NCBI RefSeq assembly: GCF_006874475.1
Contig: NZ_VIRM01000033.1
Location: forward strand, 39,940-103,939
Direction of reading: 5' to 3'
Length of the DNA stretch: 64,000 bases
Source: Microbispora hainanensis
GTDB taxonomy: Bacteria; Actinomycetota; Actinomycetes; Streptosporangiales; Streptosporangiaceae
Numbering within the stretch: position 1 is the first letter of the stretch; the number at the start of each line of letters is the position of its first letter. A program made the translations under genes and the position numbers. Under the pieces are notes generated by a model. That model searched no databases, had not been told where the DNA came from, and was given only the letters and a program-made list of their open reading frames with translations. This document shows positions 1-9,559 of the stretch, one piece after another.

Positions 1-2
1 AG

Positions 3-629
3 GCGGCGATCCAGAAGCTCGGCCAGGAGAACGGCTTCGCGGTGGACGTGACGGAGGACGCGGCCCAGTTCACCGACGAGAACCTCGCCAAGTATCAGAC
101 GGTCGTCTTCATCTCCACGACCGGCGACCCGCTCGGTCAGCCCGAGCAGAAGGCGGCGTTCGAGCGCTACATCCGGAACGGCGGAGGCTTCGCCGGCGTT
201 CACGCCGCCGGCGACTCGGGCTACAACTGGGCCTGGTACGGCGGCCTCGTCGGCGCCTACTTCCGCAACCATCCGGCGCAGCAGAACGCCACGGTGAAGA
301 TGGTGGGCCAGGGCGCGGCGTCCAACCGCGGACTGCCGAACCGCTGGACCCGCTGGGACGAGTGGTACAACTACCGCACGAACCCGCGTGACGCCGGGGT
401 GCGCGTGCTCGCCGAACTCGACGAGAAGTCCTACAACCCCGGCTCCGGCGCCATGGGCGACCACCCGATCGCCTGGTGCCACAACTACGACGGCGGGCGC
501 TCCTGGTACACGGGCATGGGCCACACCAAGGAGGCCTACAGCGACCCGCTGTTCCTGAAGCACCTGCTCGGCGGCATCCGGATGACGGCCGGAGTCACGA
601 ACTTCCCCTGCGACCCCCACGGCGACTGA
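3..629 (+). CDS. ThuA-domain protein, 3' part (cut by window edge)
   Basis: The frame is open from the left edge and ends with TGA at 627-629, so only the last 208 codons are visible. The segment RYIRNGGGFAGVHAA and the later WCHNYDGGRSWYTGMGHT block are typical of the ThuA (trehalose-utilisation-like) domain, which has a class I glutamine-amidotransferase-like fold. Members are found in sugar metabolism and in secreted multidomain proteins. Whether an export signal or additional domains precede this part cannot be seen. A strong hairpin follows about 85 bp after the stop. The family call is good; the substrate is unknown. Confidence 0.8.
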   Translation, partial: AAIQKLGQENGFAVDVTEDAAQFTDENLAKYQTVVFISTTGDPLGQPEQKAAFERYIRNGGGFAGVHAAGDSGYNWAWYGGLVGAYFRNHPAQQNATVKMVGQGAASNRGLPNRWTRWDEWYNYRTNPRDAGVRVLAELDEKSYNPGSGAMGDHPIAWCHNYDGGRSWYTGMGHTKEAYSDPLFLKHLLGGIRMTAGVTNFPCDPHGD

Positions 630-714
630 CCCTCCGCGAGGGACGTCACCTCGCGTGGCGGGCGCCCGGAGAGCCGATCAGCCGAGGCGCCCGGGCGAGG
701 CAGATGACGGGTGC

Positions 715-740
715 GCCGTCCGGTGCGGGCACCGGACGGC
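715..740. terminator. Perfect GC hairpin between convergent genes
   Basis: GCCGTCCGGTGC (715-726) pairs exactly with GCACCGGACGGC (729-740), leaving almost no loop. It lies between the ThuA-type gene and the convergent aldehyde dehydrogenase and can serve both. There is no U-tract, as is usual for actinobacterial terminators. Confidence 0.6.
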
Positions 741-769
741 CCACCCGGCCGAGTGGTCTTCCGTCAGGG

Positions 770-2275
770 TCAGAGCCGGAAGCCCAGATCGGGCGTGATC
801 TCCGCCACGTCCATCTGGGCCTTCTGCAGGCGGCCCGAGTAGTCCCAGTTCATCGCCTGCCAGCGGGTGAACTGGTCGAGCACCCACATGCCGCTCTGCC
901 TGCTGCCGTTGCCCGACTTGCCGTTCCCGCCGAACGGCAGGTGCGCCTCCGCGCCGGAGGTGGAGTTGTTGACGCTGACCATGCCGGCCGACACGCCCTC
1001 GCGGAACCGGAACACGGCCTTCGGGTCGGAGGTGTAGATGGACGACGACAGGCCGTATCCGGGCCGGTTGGCCAGGTCGATCGCCTCGTCGAGGGTGGAG
1101 AACGTCGTCACGCCCACGATCGGGCCGAACGTCTCCTCCAGGAACAGCCGGTCATCGGGACGGACGCCGTCCACCACCACAGGGTGGTAGTAGAGGCCCT
1201 CGCCGTCCATCCGGCCGACCGGGCCCGGCAGCACGGTGTGGTGCGGCCGGATCCAGCCCAGGTATTCCTCGTAACGCCCGGCGAACTTGTGGTCGAGCAG
1301 CGGGCCGTACAGCACGTCGCCGTTCGGGTCGCCGATCTTCGCGTCGCGCACGAGGGCGGTGAACCGGCGCAGGAACTCGTCGTGGACGTCCTCGTGGACG
1401 ATGACCGTGCCGAGGGAGGTGCAGCGCTGACCGGCGGTGCCGAAGCCGGAGAACAGCGCGCCCTCGGCGGCGAGGTCGAGATCGGCGTCCGGCATCACGA
1501 CCATCGGGTTCTTGCCGCCGAGCTCCAGGCAGGGCGACTGCAGGTGCCGCCCGCACAACTCGCCGACGGCCCGGCCGACCGCGCTCGGCCCGGTGAAGCC
1601 GACCTTCTGCACGGTGCCCTCGCCGAGCGCGCGGTCGAGGCCCGCGTACGTCTGCTCGCCGTCGGCGAAGACGATGTTGAGCACGCCGCCGGGCAGTCCG
1701 GCCGCCGCGAACAGCCGGTAGAGCGCGTGCGCGGAGGCCGCGGCATACTCGGCCGGCTTCCACACCACCGCGTTGCCGCAGAGCAGGGCCGGGACCAGGT
1801 ACCACGAGGGCACGGCCACCGGGAAGTTGCCGGCCGTCACGACCGCCGCCACGCCGACGGGCACCCGGAACGTGAACAGGCTCTTGTCGGGCATCTCCGA
1901 CGGCACGGTCTGCCCATAGAGGCGGCGGCCCTCGCCGAGGAAGAAGTCGCAGGTGTCCACGATCTCGCGGACCTCGCCCAGCGCCTCGGCGTACGGCTTG
2001 CCGATCTCCTCGGTCACCAGCCGGGCCAGCGCCTCGGTGTTGGCCTCGACCAGGCGGCCGATCGAGGCGATCACCCGGCCGCGCACCGGAGCGGGGACGC
2101 GCGCCCACTCCCGCTGGGCCGCCGCCGCGGCGCGGCAGGCGCCGGCGAAGTCGTCCGCGCCGGCGAGCAGGACGGTCGCCACCGTCTCCGCGGGCCGCGC
2201 CGGGTTGACGGACTCGTACGGCGTGCCCGAAGCGAGCTCCTCACCCGCGACGACGGAAACGATCTGCACAGCCAC
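770..2275 (-). CDS. Aldehyde dehydrogenase family protein (ALDH7-like)
   Basis: 501 residues, the usual ALDH length. Visible motifs are the NAD-site segment around ALLCGNAVVWKPAEYA, the glutamate motif LELGGKNP, the catalytic cysteine in GTAGQRCTS, and EETFGPIVGV near the C-terminus. The GTAGQRCTSL...VHEDV context resembles ALDH7/L-aminoadipate-semialdehyde dehydrogenases, so oxidation of a semialdehyde from lysine or a related amino acid is a reasonable inference. The true substrate is not determinable. The start is the GTG at 2275, with GGAGG about 6 nt upstream. The gene follows the LAL regulator by 38 bp on the same strand and may be co-transcribed. Confidence 0.88.
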   Translation of the reverse strand: MAVQIVSVVAGEELASGTPYESVNPARPAETVATVLLAGADDFAGACRAAAAAQREWARVPAPVRGRVIASIGRLVEANTEALARLVTEEIGKPYAEALGEVREIVDTCDFFLGEGRRLYGQTVPSEMPDKSLFTFRVPVGVAAVVTAGNFPVAVPSWYLVPALLCGNAVVWKPAEYAAASAHALYRLFAAAGLPGGVLNIVFADGEQTYAGLDRALGEGTVQKVGFTGPSAVGRAVGELCGRHLQSPCLELGGKNPMVVMPDADLDLAAEGALFSGFGTAGQRCTSLGTVIVHEDVHDEFLRRFTALVRDAKIGDPNGDVLYGPLLDHKFAGRYEEYLGWIRPHHTVLPGPVGRMDGEGLYYHPVVVDGVRPDDRLFLEETFGPIVGVTTFSTLDEAIDLANRPGYGLSSSIYTSDPKAVFRFREGVSAGMVSVNNSTSGAEAHLPFGGNGKSGNGSRQSGMWVLDQFTRWQAMNWDYSGRLQKAQMDVAEITPDLGFRL

Positions 2276-2313
2276 CGCTGACCTCCGGAATTGTTGCTGC
2301 TGCCGAGCCTCGA

Positions 2314-5300
2314 TTACACAGTATTTCCGTCCGCGGCGCCCGGCGACAGCCCTTCCTGGTGGGCGACCGCGGCGGCCTGGGTGCGGCTGGTCACGCCGAG
2401 CTTGGCGAGGATGTTCGAGACGTGCACGCTCACCGTCTTCTGCGAGATGAACAGCCGCTCGCCGATCTCCCGGTTGGCCAGGCCGGCCGCGACGTGGGCC
2501 AGCACCTCCCGCTCGCGCGCGGTGAGCGCGGCCAGCCGCCCCGGCTCCCGTGCCGCTTCCGGCGGCTCACCGGCGGCGATCTCCTGCGCGTCGCCGCTGT
2601 GGGCGGCCGGAGAGGTGCCTGCGGGGGTGACCGGAGAGGTCGCCGTGGGGGTCGCCGCGGGGGCGGTCGCCGTCGGGTCGGAGAATCCGGCCCGCGCCCC
2701 GACCTCCCTGAGCGTCTCGAGGAAGGGCCGGGCTCCCAGTGCGGAGGCGACGCGCACCGCGCGCTCCCATTCGGCGCGGGCCGCCGCGCGGTCACCCGCC
2801 CGTAGCAGGCACTCGGCCAGCCGCCACCGCGACCGCGCCTCCTCGTAGACGAAGCCGAAGCCGAAGGCCTCGGTGGCGCGCCGCCAGACCTCCGGATCCG
2901 CCGTGCCGTTGGCGCGGTGCCACTCGGCCTCCGCCCGTGCCAGCCAGGCGACCCCTTCCGGCCCCAGCCGGCTCCGCGGGCCGTTCGGCCCGTTCTCCGC
3001 CGCCCACCGCGCCCGGCGCAGCAGGTCGTCGCAGGCCTCGCCGGTCAGGCCGAGGTCGGCCAGCGCCCACAGACCGGTGGCCGCGATGCGGATCAGACTG
3101 GGATCGAACGGTTCGAGCACCGCGACGATCGCGTTGACGTGGTCGAGCGCGGCGTGCGGGTCGCCGCGCCACAGCGCCTGCTCGGCCGCCATGCCGCGGG
3201 CCATATAGCTGATCAGGTCGTCCGACCAGAAGCGGGACAGCCACCGCAGTCTCTCGTCGGCGCCCGGGCGCCCCCGGCCCACCTCGACGAAGAGGGCGAA
3301 CGACGACAACTGGGCCTCGGCCCTGGTGCCGACCCGGACGCCGAACCCTCCCGCCAGCCGTTCCGCCGCGTTCCAGTCGCCGTCCGCGTAGTGCACGAGG
3401 TAGTTCAGGAAGCGCAGGTCCGTGCCGAACGTGCTCCAGGTGAGCCCGGTCTCCCCGGCCAGCCGTACGCCGTCCTCGGTGATGCGGGCGGCCACCGCGA
3501 GGGCGCCGTTCTCGTAATGGATGCGGGCGAGGTTGAAGCGTGCCCGCAGGTCGATGGACAGGTCGCCGGAGGGGCGCCGGGTGGCGCGCGCGAGCAGGTC
3601 GACGGCGTGCTCGACGCTGGTCCCGAACTCCTCCTCGAGCAGGGCGAGCGAGACGAGGGCGCTGGCCTCCGCGTCGCGGGCGCCGGTGGCCTCCGCGACC
3701 TCCAGCGCCTTGGCCGCCGTCGCCGCCGCCTCCTTGTCGTGGTACTGCCGGAAGAGCGCGCGGGCGTAGGTGGCCAGGGCCCTGGCCAGCAGCGGGCTGT
3801 GCGGCGCGACGTCCACCGCCTCCCGGGCGGCCTCGATCGCCTCGGCCTCGTCGCCGCCCGCGTCCGCCAGGTAGTAGGACAGGCGTTCGCCGGTCTCCGC
3901 GATCAGGGCCGGGTCGTCGGTCTCGTGGCGCAGCCGCCGCACCTGTTCCGCCGCCCGGTGGTAGTCGCCGGCCGCGGCCGCCGCCGCGGCGCCGGCCAGC
4001 GCGATCCTCGCCCGGCTCTCCCCGGCCAGCCGTTCGGCCTCCGGCACCTGGTCCCAGACCTCCAGCGCCCGCCCGAAGTGCCGGTGCGCCTCCGCCGGCG
4101 CGCCGAGCCCGGCGGCCATCCGCCCGGCCTCCACCGACGCCCGCAGCGCGCCCGGCAGGTCGTGCCCGGCGAGGTGGTGATGGGCCAGCTCGGCGGGGGC
4201 GCCGCCGCGTTCGGCGAGCAGCGCGGCGAACGCGGTGTGCAGGCGGGTGCGCTCGCCCGGCAGCAGGTCGTCGTAGACGGCCTCCTGGAGGAGCGCGTGC
4301 CGGAAGGTGTAGCCGTCGCTGCCCGCCGTGAGCAGCCGCTGCGAGACGATCTCGCGCAGCGCGTCCTCCAGCGGCAGGTCGCCGAGCCCGGTCGCGTCGC
4401 GCAGCAGGTCGTGCCCGACCCGGCGGCCGGCCACCGCGGCGACCCGCAGCACCTGGCGGGCGGTGTCCGACAGGGTCTCCACCCGGGCGAGCAGCAGGTC
4501 CGCCAGCGTTCCGGGCAGCCGCGCCCGTTCCGCGCCGGCCGCCAGGAGCTCCTCGGCGAAGAACGGGTTGCCGCCGGCGCGCTCGATCACGGTCGTCAGG
4601 CCGCGTTCCGCCATCGGCCCCGCGGGGCCCTCGCCGTACCGGTCGAGAACGGCGAGATACTCCGCCATGTCGTCGTCGCCGAGCGGCGGCAGCTCGACGG
4701 AGGTGACCAGCGGCAGCCGCCGCAGCTCGGCCAGGACCGGGCGCAGCGGGTGGCGGCGGTGGAGGTCGTCGGTGCGGTAGGTGCCGACGAGGCACACCCG
4801 CTCGCGCTGCAGCATGCGGGTGAGGAAGACCAGCAGGTCGCGGGTCGAGCGGTCGGCCCAGTGGAGGTCCTCGAACACGAACAGGACCGGCTGCCGCCCG
4901 GCCACCTCCGACAGCATGTCGAGCACCGACCCGAAGAGGCGCTGCTGGGCGAGCCCTCCGGTCGTCGCCTCCGCCGGGCCCGCCTCGTCGCCGGGCAGCA
5001 GCCGCCGCAGCGCGGGACGGGCCGTGACGGCCGGGCCGACCGGCCCGTCGTCGTCGGCGGCGGCGCCGCGCAGGGCGTCGGCGAGCGGCAGATAGGGCAG
5101 GGCGTCGCCGAGCTCGGCGCACTGGCCGGTGAGCGTCACGAAGCCCCGCCGCTGCGCGAGGTCGCACAGCTCGGTCACGATCCGCGTCTTGCCGATCCCC
5201 GCGTCGCCGCCGACGAGGGCGACCCCCGCGAGCCCGGCCGCTGCGGAGTCGAGCACGCCCAGGAGCCGATCGAGCTCGGCAGAACGCCCGATCAGCACTC

Positions 5301-5322
5301 TTTGCGGCGTACGCGCAACCAC
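2314..5322 (-). CDS. LAL-type LuxR-family regulator with AAA/NTPase domain
   Basis: About 1000 residues. The N-terminus carries Walker [10 protein letters not shown] (residues 38-46) and a Walker B-like [12 protein letters not shown]. The middle is alpha-helical and TPR-like. The C-terminal ~65 residues form a LuxR HTH (LTAREREVL...[16 protein letters not shown]). This is the architecture of large ATP-binding LuxR regulators. A Pro/Thr/Ala-rich linker ([13 protein letters not shown]) precedes the HTH. I chose GTG 5322 because CATACT lies 7 nt upstream, a leaderless layout. A TTG at 5406 that overlaps the stop of the DinB-like gene is the alternative. It likely controls the adjacent aldehyde dehydrogenase, but that is only positional inference. 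Confidence 0.85.
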   Translation of the reverse strand: MVARTPQRVLIGRSAELDRLLGVLDSAAAGLAGVALVGGDAGIGKTRIVTELCDLAQRRGFVTLTGQCAELGDALPYLPLADALRGAAADDDGPVGPAVTARPALRRLLPGDEAGPAEATTGGLAQQRLFGSVLDMLSEVAGRQPVLFVFEDLHWADRSTRDLLVFLTRMLQRERVCLVGTYRTDDLHRRHPLRPVLAELRRLPLVTSVELPPLGDDDMAEYLAVLDRYGEGPAGPMAERGLTTVIERAGGNPFFAEELLAAGAERARLPGTLADLLLARVETLSDTARQVLRVAAVAGRRVGHDLLRDATGLGDLPLEDALREIVSQRLLTAGSDGYTFRHALLQEAVYDDLLPGERTRLHTAFAALLAERGGAPAELAHHHLAGHDLPGALRASVEAGRMAAGLGAPAEAHRHFGRALEVWDQVPEAERLAGESRARIALAGAAAAAAAGDYHRAAEQVRRLRHETDDPALIAETGERLSYYLADAGGDEAEAIEAAREAVDVAPHSPLLARALATYARALFRQYHDKEAAATAAKALEVAEATGARDAEASALVSLALLEEEFGTSVEHAVDLLARATRRPSGDLSIDLRARFNLARIHYENGALAVAARITEDGVRLAGETGLTWSTFGTDLRFLNYLVHYADGDWNAAERLAGGFGVRVGTRAEAQLSSFALFVEVGRGRPGADERLRWLSRFWSDDLISYMARGMAAEQALWRGDPHAALDHVNAIVAVLEPFDPSLIRIAATGLWALADLGLTGEACDDLLRRARWAAENGPNGPRSRLGPEGVAWLARAEAEWHRANGTADPEVWRRATEAFGFGFVYEEARSRWRLAECLLRAGDRAAARAEWERAVRVASALGARPFLETLREVGARAGFSDPTATAPAATPTATSPVTPAGTSPAAHSGDAQEIAAGEPPEAAREPGRLAALTAREREVLAHVAAGLANREIGERLFISQKTVSVHVSNILAKLGVTSRTQAAAVAHQEGLSPGAADGNTV

Positions 5323-5329
5323 GCAGGCG

Positions 5330-5335
5330 AGTATG
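5330..5335 (-). promoter_or_regulatory. -10 box for the LAL regulator
   Basis: CATACT on the minus strand, 7 nt before GTG 5322. The fixed spacing seen in many genes here suggests a leaderless transcript. Confidence 0.4.
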
Positions 5336-5402
5336 ACACGCGGCCCCGACAGAACCGTGACCCCGGCGTCGGCCGCCGCCCGGGCGGCGTTCCAGCGGCT
5401 CC

Positions 5403-5996
5403 TCAATAACCGGTGGCGCCGTCGATCCGCTCGCGGAGCAAGTCGGCGTGCCCGTTGTGGCGCCCGTAAATGCCGATCATGTCCACCAGGATGCGGCGCA
5501 GCGAGATCGGCTGCCCGGTGGCGCGGTGGACGCCGGTCTCGTCCAGCGAGTGGGCGGCGACGATCTCACGGGAACGCTCGCATTCCGCCCGCCACACGGC
5601 GAACGCCTCCTCGACGTCCCCGCCCAGATCCTCGAAGTCCTGATCGGGGTCGTCGTCGGAGTAGTAGAGGAGCGGGACGTCCTCACCGGCGAACTGGATG
5701 CGGAACCACCACCGCTCCACGGCCGCGACGTGCCGGAGGATGCCGTGGAGACTGAGCCCGGACGGCGGCACCCCCTTGTCCGACAGCCGATCGTCAGGGA
5801 CTCCCGCGCACTTCAGCGCGAACGTCTCGCGGTGCCATTCGAGGAAGGCCGTGAGGATCTCCCGCTCGTCGCCGACGAGGGGCGGAGTGGACCGGGTATC
5901 GGCGTCCCACTTCTTCGAGTGGTTCGCCTCGGGTATCTCGTTCACGGACCCGACCCTGCCAGACGGCTCCGACACTTCCGCCCGGCGCAGGTCCAT
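5403..5996 (-). CDS. DinB-family protein (DUF664, putative mycothiol-dependent enzyme)
   Basis: About 197 residues. [16 protein letters not shown] and the C-terminal [16 protein letters not shown] are the hallmark histidine segments of the DUF664 branch of the DinB/YfiT four-helix-bundle superfamily, in which three histidines bind a metal. Actinobacterial members are often mycothiol-dependent transferases, so detoxification is plausible but not shown. I chose ATG 5996, preceded by GAAAGGGG. GTG 5945 would give a product closer to the usual length, because the conserved part only begins at PPLVGDERE. The gene stops just upstream of the LAL regulator. Confidence 0.82.
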   Translation of the reverse strand: MDLRRAEVSEPSGRVGSVNEIPEANHSKKWDADTRSTPPLVGDEREILTAFLEWHRETFALKCAGVPDDRLSDKGVPPSGLSLHGILRHVAAVERWWFRIQFAGEDVPLLYYSDDDPDQDFEDLGGDVEEAFAVWRAECERSREIVAAHSLDETGVHRATGQPISLRRILVDMIGIYGRHNGHADLLRERIDGATGY

Positions 5997-6062
5997 CCCC
6001 CTTTCACCCGGCCCCGAAGGGGCCACGCTTCACGAGCGAGGCTAAATGTCGGAGCCCGCGGC

Positions 6063-6068
6063 TACTGT
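6063..6068 (+). promoter_or_regulatory. -10-like box inside the first codons of the SWIM-family gene
   Basis: TACTGT, followed 7 nt later by an in-frame GTG (6076). If used, translation begins at 6076 as a leaderless message rather than at ATG 6046. Confidence 0.35.
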
Positions 6069-6075
6069 GCGGCGG

Positions 6076-7113
6076 GTGATGAGACGGTGGGGCCAGGCCG
6101 CGACCCCGGACACGGGCGACGCCGGGGTGGACGGCGCCCGAGCCGACGCCCGAGCCGACGCCCGAGCCGACGCCGGCGCCGGGGCAGGTGGCCGGGTGGC
6201 GGCCAGGCGCACCCAGGCCGAGCAGCGGGAGAGCAGGGTCGCCGCGGGCCTGTCGGAGCTGGAGCGGTGGCTGGCCGACCAGATCGGGCAGGGGATCGCG
6301 CAGGCACGCCAGACCGGGCCGGCCGACTGGGACGACCTCGCCAGACGGCTGGTCGACGCGCAGGCGCCGGGTGTGGCGGGGAGCGTCACCCGGCTCCCGC
6401 GGGTGCTCGGCGCCGAAGACTGGCCGGGCCTGCTGCTCGGGGAGTACGCGCTGCTTCGCCTGCTCGCGGTCGCCCATCGCCGCGCGGCCGCGCTGCCCGA
6501 GCCGTTGCGGCAGACCGTGCGGGCGCGGGTGGGCTTCCCCGTCACGAGGGAGTCCGTCCTGGCCGCCGCGGCGGTGCGGGACCACTGGGATGTCGTCGGC
6601 TGCCGCGACGAGGAGCAGGACCGGCTGGTCGCCCGGCGCGTGTGGCTGGCCGGGCGCACGACGGGCCGCCTGGCGATGGTGCTGTCGTTCGCGCCGGCCG
6701 GGCAGCCGCTCGACGCGTTTCCGCCGCCCGGCACGACGATCGACGCCGACCTGGCCTTCTACCCGGGAGCCTCGCCGCTGCGCGCCCTGGTGGCCGGGCG
6801 GCGGGGCCTCGTCGACGCCGGGCCGCCCCCGGGCACGAAGGTCTCCCAGGTGCCCGCGCTGATCGCCGAGGTGCTCGCGGCCGATCCCTGGACCGACTCC
6901 TGGCCGCTGGTGCTCGACGGGGCCGTTCCCTGCCTGGACGGCCTCGCGGACGACGAGGGGAACGCGCTGCCGCTGCATCCGTCCGCGGGCGTCCCGTGGC
7001 GCCTGCTGGCCGTCTCCGGCGGGCGGCCGGTGACGGTCGCCGCCGAGTGGACGCCGCGCGGGCTGGTCCCGCTGACGGTGTGGAACGAGGACGGCCGGGC
7101 GGTGCCGTTATGA
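6076..7113 (+). CDS. SWIM-family partner protein lacking the SWIM zinc finger
   Basis: From about RVAAGLSELERWLADQIGQG onward this matches the C-terminal two thirds of the SWIM zinc-finger proteins (YehQ-like) that accompany MoxR/VWA genes: LVDAQAPG, LLLGEYALLRLLAVAHRR, VRARVGFPVT and MVLSFAPAGQPLDAF. The CxC...CxH finger that normally forms the first ~100 residues is absent. An in-frame TAA sits immediately before ATG 6046, and only ~50 bp separate it from the divergent DinB-like gene. The N-terminus is instead a short Ala/Asp/Arg/Gly-rich tract with a 12-bp repeat. The stop overlaps the next start as ATGA. GTG 6076 is preferred for its -10 spacing; ATG 6046 is the alternative. Confidence 0.75.
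   Translation: MMRRWGQAATPDTGDAGVDGARADARADARADAGAGAGGRVAARRTQAEQRESRVAAGLSELERWLADQIGQGIAQARQTGPADWDDLARRLVDAQAPGVAGSVTRLPRVLGAEDWPGLLLGEYALLRLLAVAHRRAAALPEPLRQTVRARVGFPVTRESVLAAAAVRDHWDVVGCRDEEQDRLVARRVWLAGRTTGRLAMVLSFAPAGQPLDAFPPPGTTIDADLAFYPGASPLRALVAGRRGLVDAGPPPGTKVSQVPALIAEVLAADPWTDSWPLVLDGAVPCLDGLADDEGNALPLHPSAGVPWRLLAVSGGRPVTVAAEWTPRGLVPLTVWNEDGRAVPL
6136..6171 (+). repeat. 12-bp tandem repeat, three copies
   Basis: GCCCGAGCCGAC is repeated three times and encodes A-R-A-D repeats in the N-terminal tail of the truncated SWIM-family protein. Confidence 0.8.
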
Positions 7114-8495
7114 CGAAAGCCGTTTCCGGAGGACGAGAGGCCGGACGGGTCTCGTGGGAGGAGCTGGTCTCCACCGCGCTGGTGGGCGCCGACCGCCGAG
7201 CCGTCCCGCCGGAGAGCCTGTTGGAGCGGGCCGCCGAGCAGGTGGTGCGGATGCGTGCGGGACGGCGGCCGGGCAGGGGCAGGCCGCCGGCCCCCGCGGC
7301 GGCGGAGACGATGCCCCTCGTGCCCGGCGCCGCCGCGGACCGGCTGGCCCGCATGCTCGCGGGGGAGCAGAGCAGGCTGCTGACCGAGTGGCTGGAGACG
7401 GCCGCGGCGCGGCGGGTGCGGGTCCCGGCCGAGATGATCCCCGGGCTGCTCGACCTCGGGGCGCGCGACCGGTCGATCCGCGCCTGCCTGGGGGCGGTCA
7501 CCGGAGCACGGGGCCGCTGGCTCGCCGGACTCAACCCGGCCTGGGCCTATCTGCTGGCGGAGCCGGCGCACGTGCCGCCCGACGAGGTGTGGGAGCTCGG
7601 CACGAGCGGCGACAGACGTGCCTTCCTGGCCGCCTTGCGGCACCGTGACCCGGCCGCCGCGCGGGAGCTGCTCGAACGCGGCTGGAGTGCCGAGACCCCG
7701 GAGGACCGGTCCGTGTTCGTGCCGATCCTCGCCGACGGCCTCGGCATGGCCGACGAACCGTTCCTGGAGTCGGTGCTCGACGACCGGCGCCGCGAGGTGC
7801 GGCAGGCCGCCGCCGATCTCCTCACCCGCCTGCCGCGGTCGCGGCTGGCCCTGCGCATGACCGCGCGGGCGCGCCGTCTCGTGACCGGGAACGGCTCGCG
7901 TCTCCGGGCCGAGCCGCCGCAGGAGTGCGACGGCGCGATGGAGCGCGACGGCGTCAGGGCGCGGCCGCCCGCCGGGATGGAGACGCGGGGCTGGTGGCTC
8001 CAGCAGGTGGTGGCGCACACACCGCTGTCGTTCTGGCCGGATCACCTCGGCATGCCGCCGCACGAGATCGCGGCGGCCCGGATCGGCGACTGGCAGCGAG
8101 AGGTCCGCATGGGCTGGACCAGGGCCGCCATCCTGCAGCGGGACGCGGCGTGGGCGCGTGCCCTGTTCGAGGCCGAGCCGCTGACCGATCTGCTGGCCGT
8201 GCTCCCGCCGGAGGAGCGGTCGCGCCGTGCGGCCGAGCTCGTGGCGGGCCATCCGGTGGACGGCCAGATGGTCATGATGCTGGGCGGCGTGCCGCGGCCG
8301 TGGGGGCACCGGCTGGCGAGGGCCGTGCTCAAGAAGATCGTCGAGACCACGCGGACGCAGCCGTGGAACGCCGGCGAGCTGATCCGGCTGGCGGGTGAGC
8401 GGTTCGACCCCGCGATGCACGAGCACGCCGGGGAGGTCCCCGAACTGGCCGCGACCCTGCGCTTCCGTTCCGAGATGCTGAAGGAGCTTGAGTGA
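7110..8495 (+). CDS. DUF5691-type protein of the MoxR/VWA cluster
   Basis: 461 residues. It starts at ATG 7110, which overlaps the previous stop (ATGA). The protein opens with SWEELVSTALVGADRRAVPPESLLERAAEQ, typical of DUF5691. It continues as alpha-helical, HEAT-like arrays (PAAARELLERGWSAE, RREVRQAAADLLTRLP) and has a conserved block WPDHLGMPPHEIAAARI. No enzyme motif is visible. DUF5691 proteins are known mainly as members of this gene neighbourhood, so a scaffold or adaptor role for the AAA ATPase is an inference. The stop overlaps the next gene by four bases (GTGA), implying translational coupling. Confidence 0.82.
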   Translation: MTKAVSGGREAGRVSWEELVSTALVGADRRAVPPESLLERAAEQVVRMRAGRRPGRGRPPAPAAAETMPLVPGAAADRLARMLAGEQSRLLTEWLETAAARRVRVPAEMIPGLLDLGARDRSIRACLGAVTGARGRWLAGLNPAWAYLLAEPAHVPPDEVWELGTSGDRRAFLAALRHRDPAAARELLERGWSAETPEDRSVFVPILADGLGMADEPFLESVLDDRRREVRQAAADLLTRLPRSRLALRMTARARRLVTGNGSRLRAEPPQECDGAMERDGVRARPPAGMETRGWWLQQVVAHTPLSFWPDHLGMPPHEIAAARIGDWQREVRMGWTRAAILQRDAAWARALFEAEPLTDLLAVLPPEERSRRAAELVAGHPVDGQMVMMLGGVPRPWGHRLARAVLKKIVETTRTQPWNAGELIRLAGERFDPAMHEHAGEVPELAATLRFRSEMLKELE

Positions 8496-9559
8496 CCGGC
8501 ATTCTGCGCCCGCACGCGGAGGACCAGTTCGCCGACGAGCTGGCGATCCTCGCGAAGACCGACGACCGGCCACGCCCGCCCGGCTGGCGGCTGTCGCCCT
8601 GGGCGGTGACGACCTACGTGCTGGGGGACGGCGGCCAGATCACGCCGAAGTACATCGGCCCGCGCAGGATCGTCGAGGTCGCGGTCGCGACGCTCGCCAC
8701 CGACAGGGCGCTGCTGCTGCTCGGCGTGCCCGGCACGGCCAAGACCTGGCTGTCCGAGCACCTCGCCACGGCGATCAGCGGCGACTCGACCCTGCTCGTG
8801 CAGGGCACGGCCGGCACGGCGGAGGAGGCCGTCCGCTACGGATGGAACTACGCACGGCTGCTGTCGGAGGGCCCGTCCCGAGGAGCGCTGACGCCGAGCC
8901 CGGTCATGCGGGCCATGGCGGAGGGACGGCTGGCCAGGGTCGAGGAGCTGACCCGCATGCCGTCCGACGTCCAGGACGCGCTGATCACCGTGCTGTCCGA
9001 GAAGACGCTGCCGATCCCCGAGCTGGGGGAGGAGGTGCAGGCGACCAAGGGCTTCAACGTCATCGCCACGGCCAACGACCGCGACCGCGGGGTCAACGAG
9101 CTGTCGAGCGCGCTGCGCAGGCGGTTCAACACCGTCGTGCTGCCGGTCCCCGCCAGCACGGAGGAGGAGGTCGACATCGTGGCCCGGCGCGTGGCGCAGC
9201 TCGGCCGAGCCCTGGAGCTGCCGGAGACCGTGACCGGGCTGGAGGAGATCCGCCGCGTGGTGACGGTCTTCCGGGAGCTGCGCGCGGGCGTGACCTCCGA
9301 CGGGCGGACCAAGGTGAAGTCGCCCAGCGGCACGCTCAGCACGGCGGAGGCCATCTCGGTCGTCACCAACGGGATCGTGCTCGCCGCCCACTTCGGGGAC
9401 GGCGTGCTGCGCCCGGCCGACGTCGCGGGCGGCATCGTGGGGGCGGTGGTCCAGGACCCGGTCTCCGACCGGGTGGTCTGGCAGGAGTACCTGGAGACGG
9501 TCGTCCGCGACCGCGACGACTGGCGGGACTTCTACCGGGCCTGCCGCGATGCCGGCTGA
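8492..9559 (+). CDS. MoxR-family AAA+ ATPase (YehL-type)
   Basis: 355 residues. Walker A is GVPGTAKT (78-85), the Walker B acidic pair is in ARVEELTRM (about 151-152), sensor 1 is in FNVIATANDRDRG, and the arginine-finger segment is ALRRRFN. MoxR ATPases act as chaperone-like remodelling motors together with VWA-domain partners. The gene order around it matches the YehL subgroup (E. coli yehLMPQ). The GTG start at 8492 overlaps the DUF5691 stop. The 3' end overlaps the DUF5682 start by 11 bp, so all five genes should be one transcript. Confidence 0.92.
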   Translation: MTGILRPHAEDQFADELAILAKTDDRPRPPGWRLSPWAVTTYVLGDGGQITPKYIGPRRIVEVAVATLATDRALLLLGVPGTAKTWLSEHLATAISGDSTLLVQGTAGTAEEAVRYGWNYARLLSEGPSRGALTPSPVMRAMAEGRLARVEELTRMPSDVQDALITVLSEKTLPIPELGEEVQATKGFNVIATANDRDRGVNELSSALRRRFNTVVLPVPASTEEEVDIVARRVAQLGRALELPETVTGLEEIRRVVTVFRELRAGVTSDGRTKVKSPSGTLSTAEAISVVTNGIVLAAHFGDGVLRPADVAGGIVGAVVQDPVSDRVVWQEYLETVVRDRDDWRDFYRACRDAG

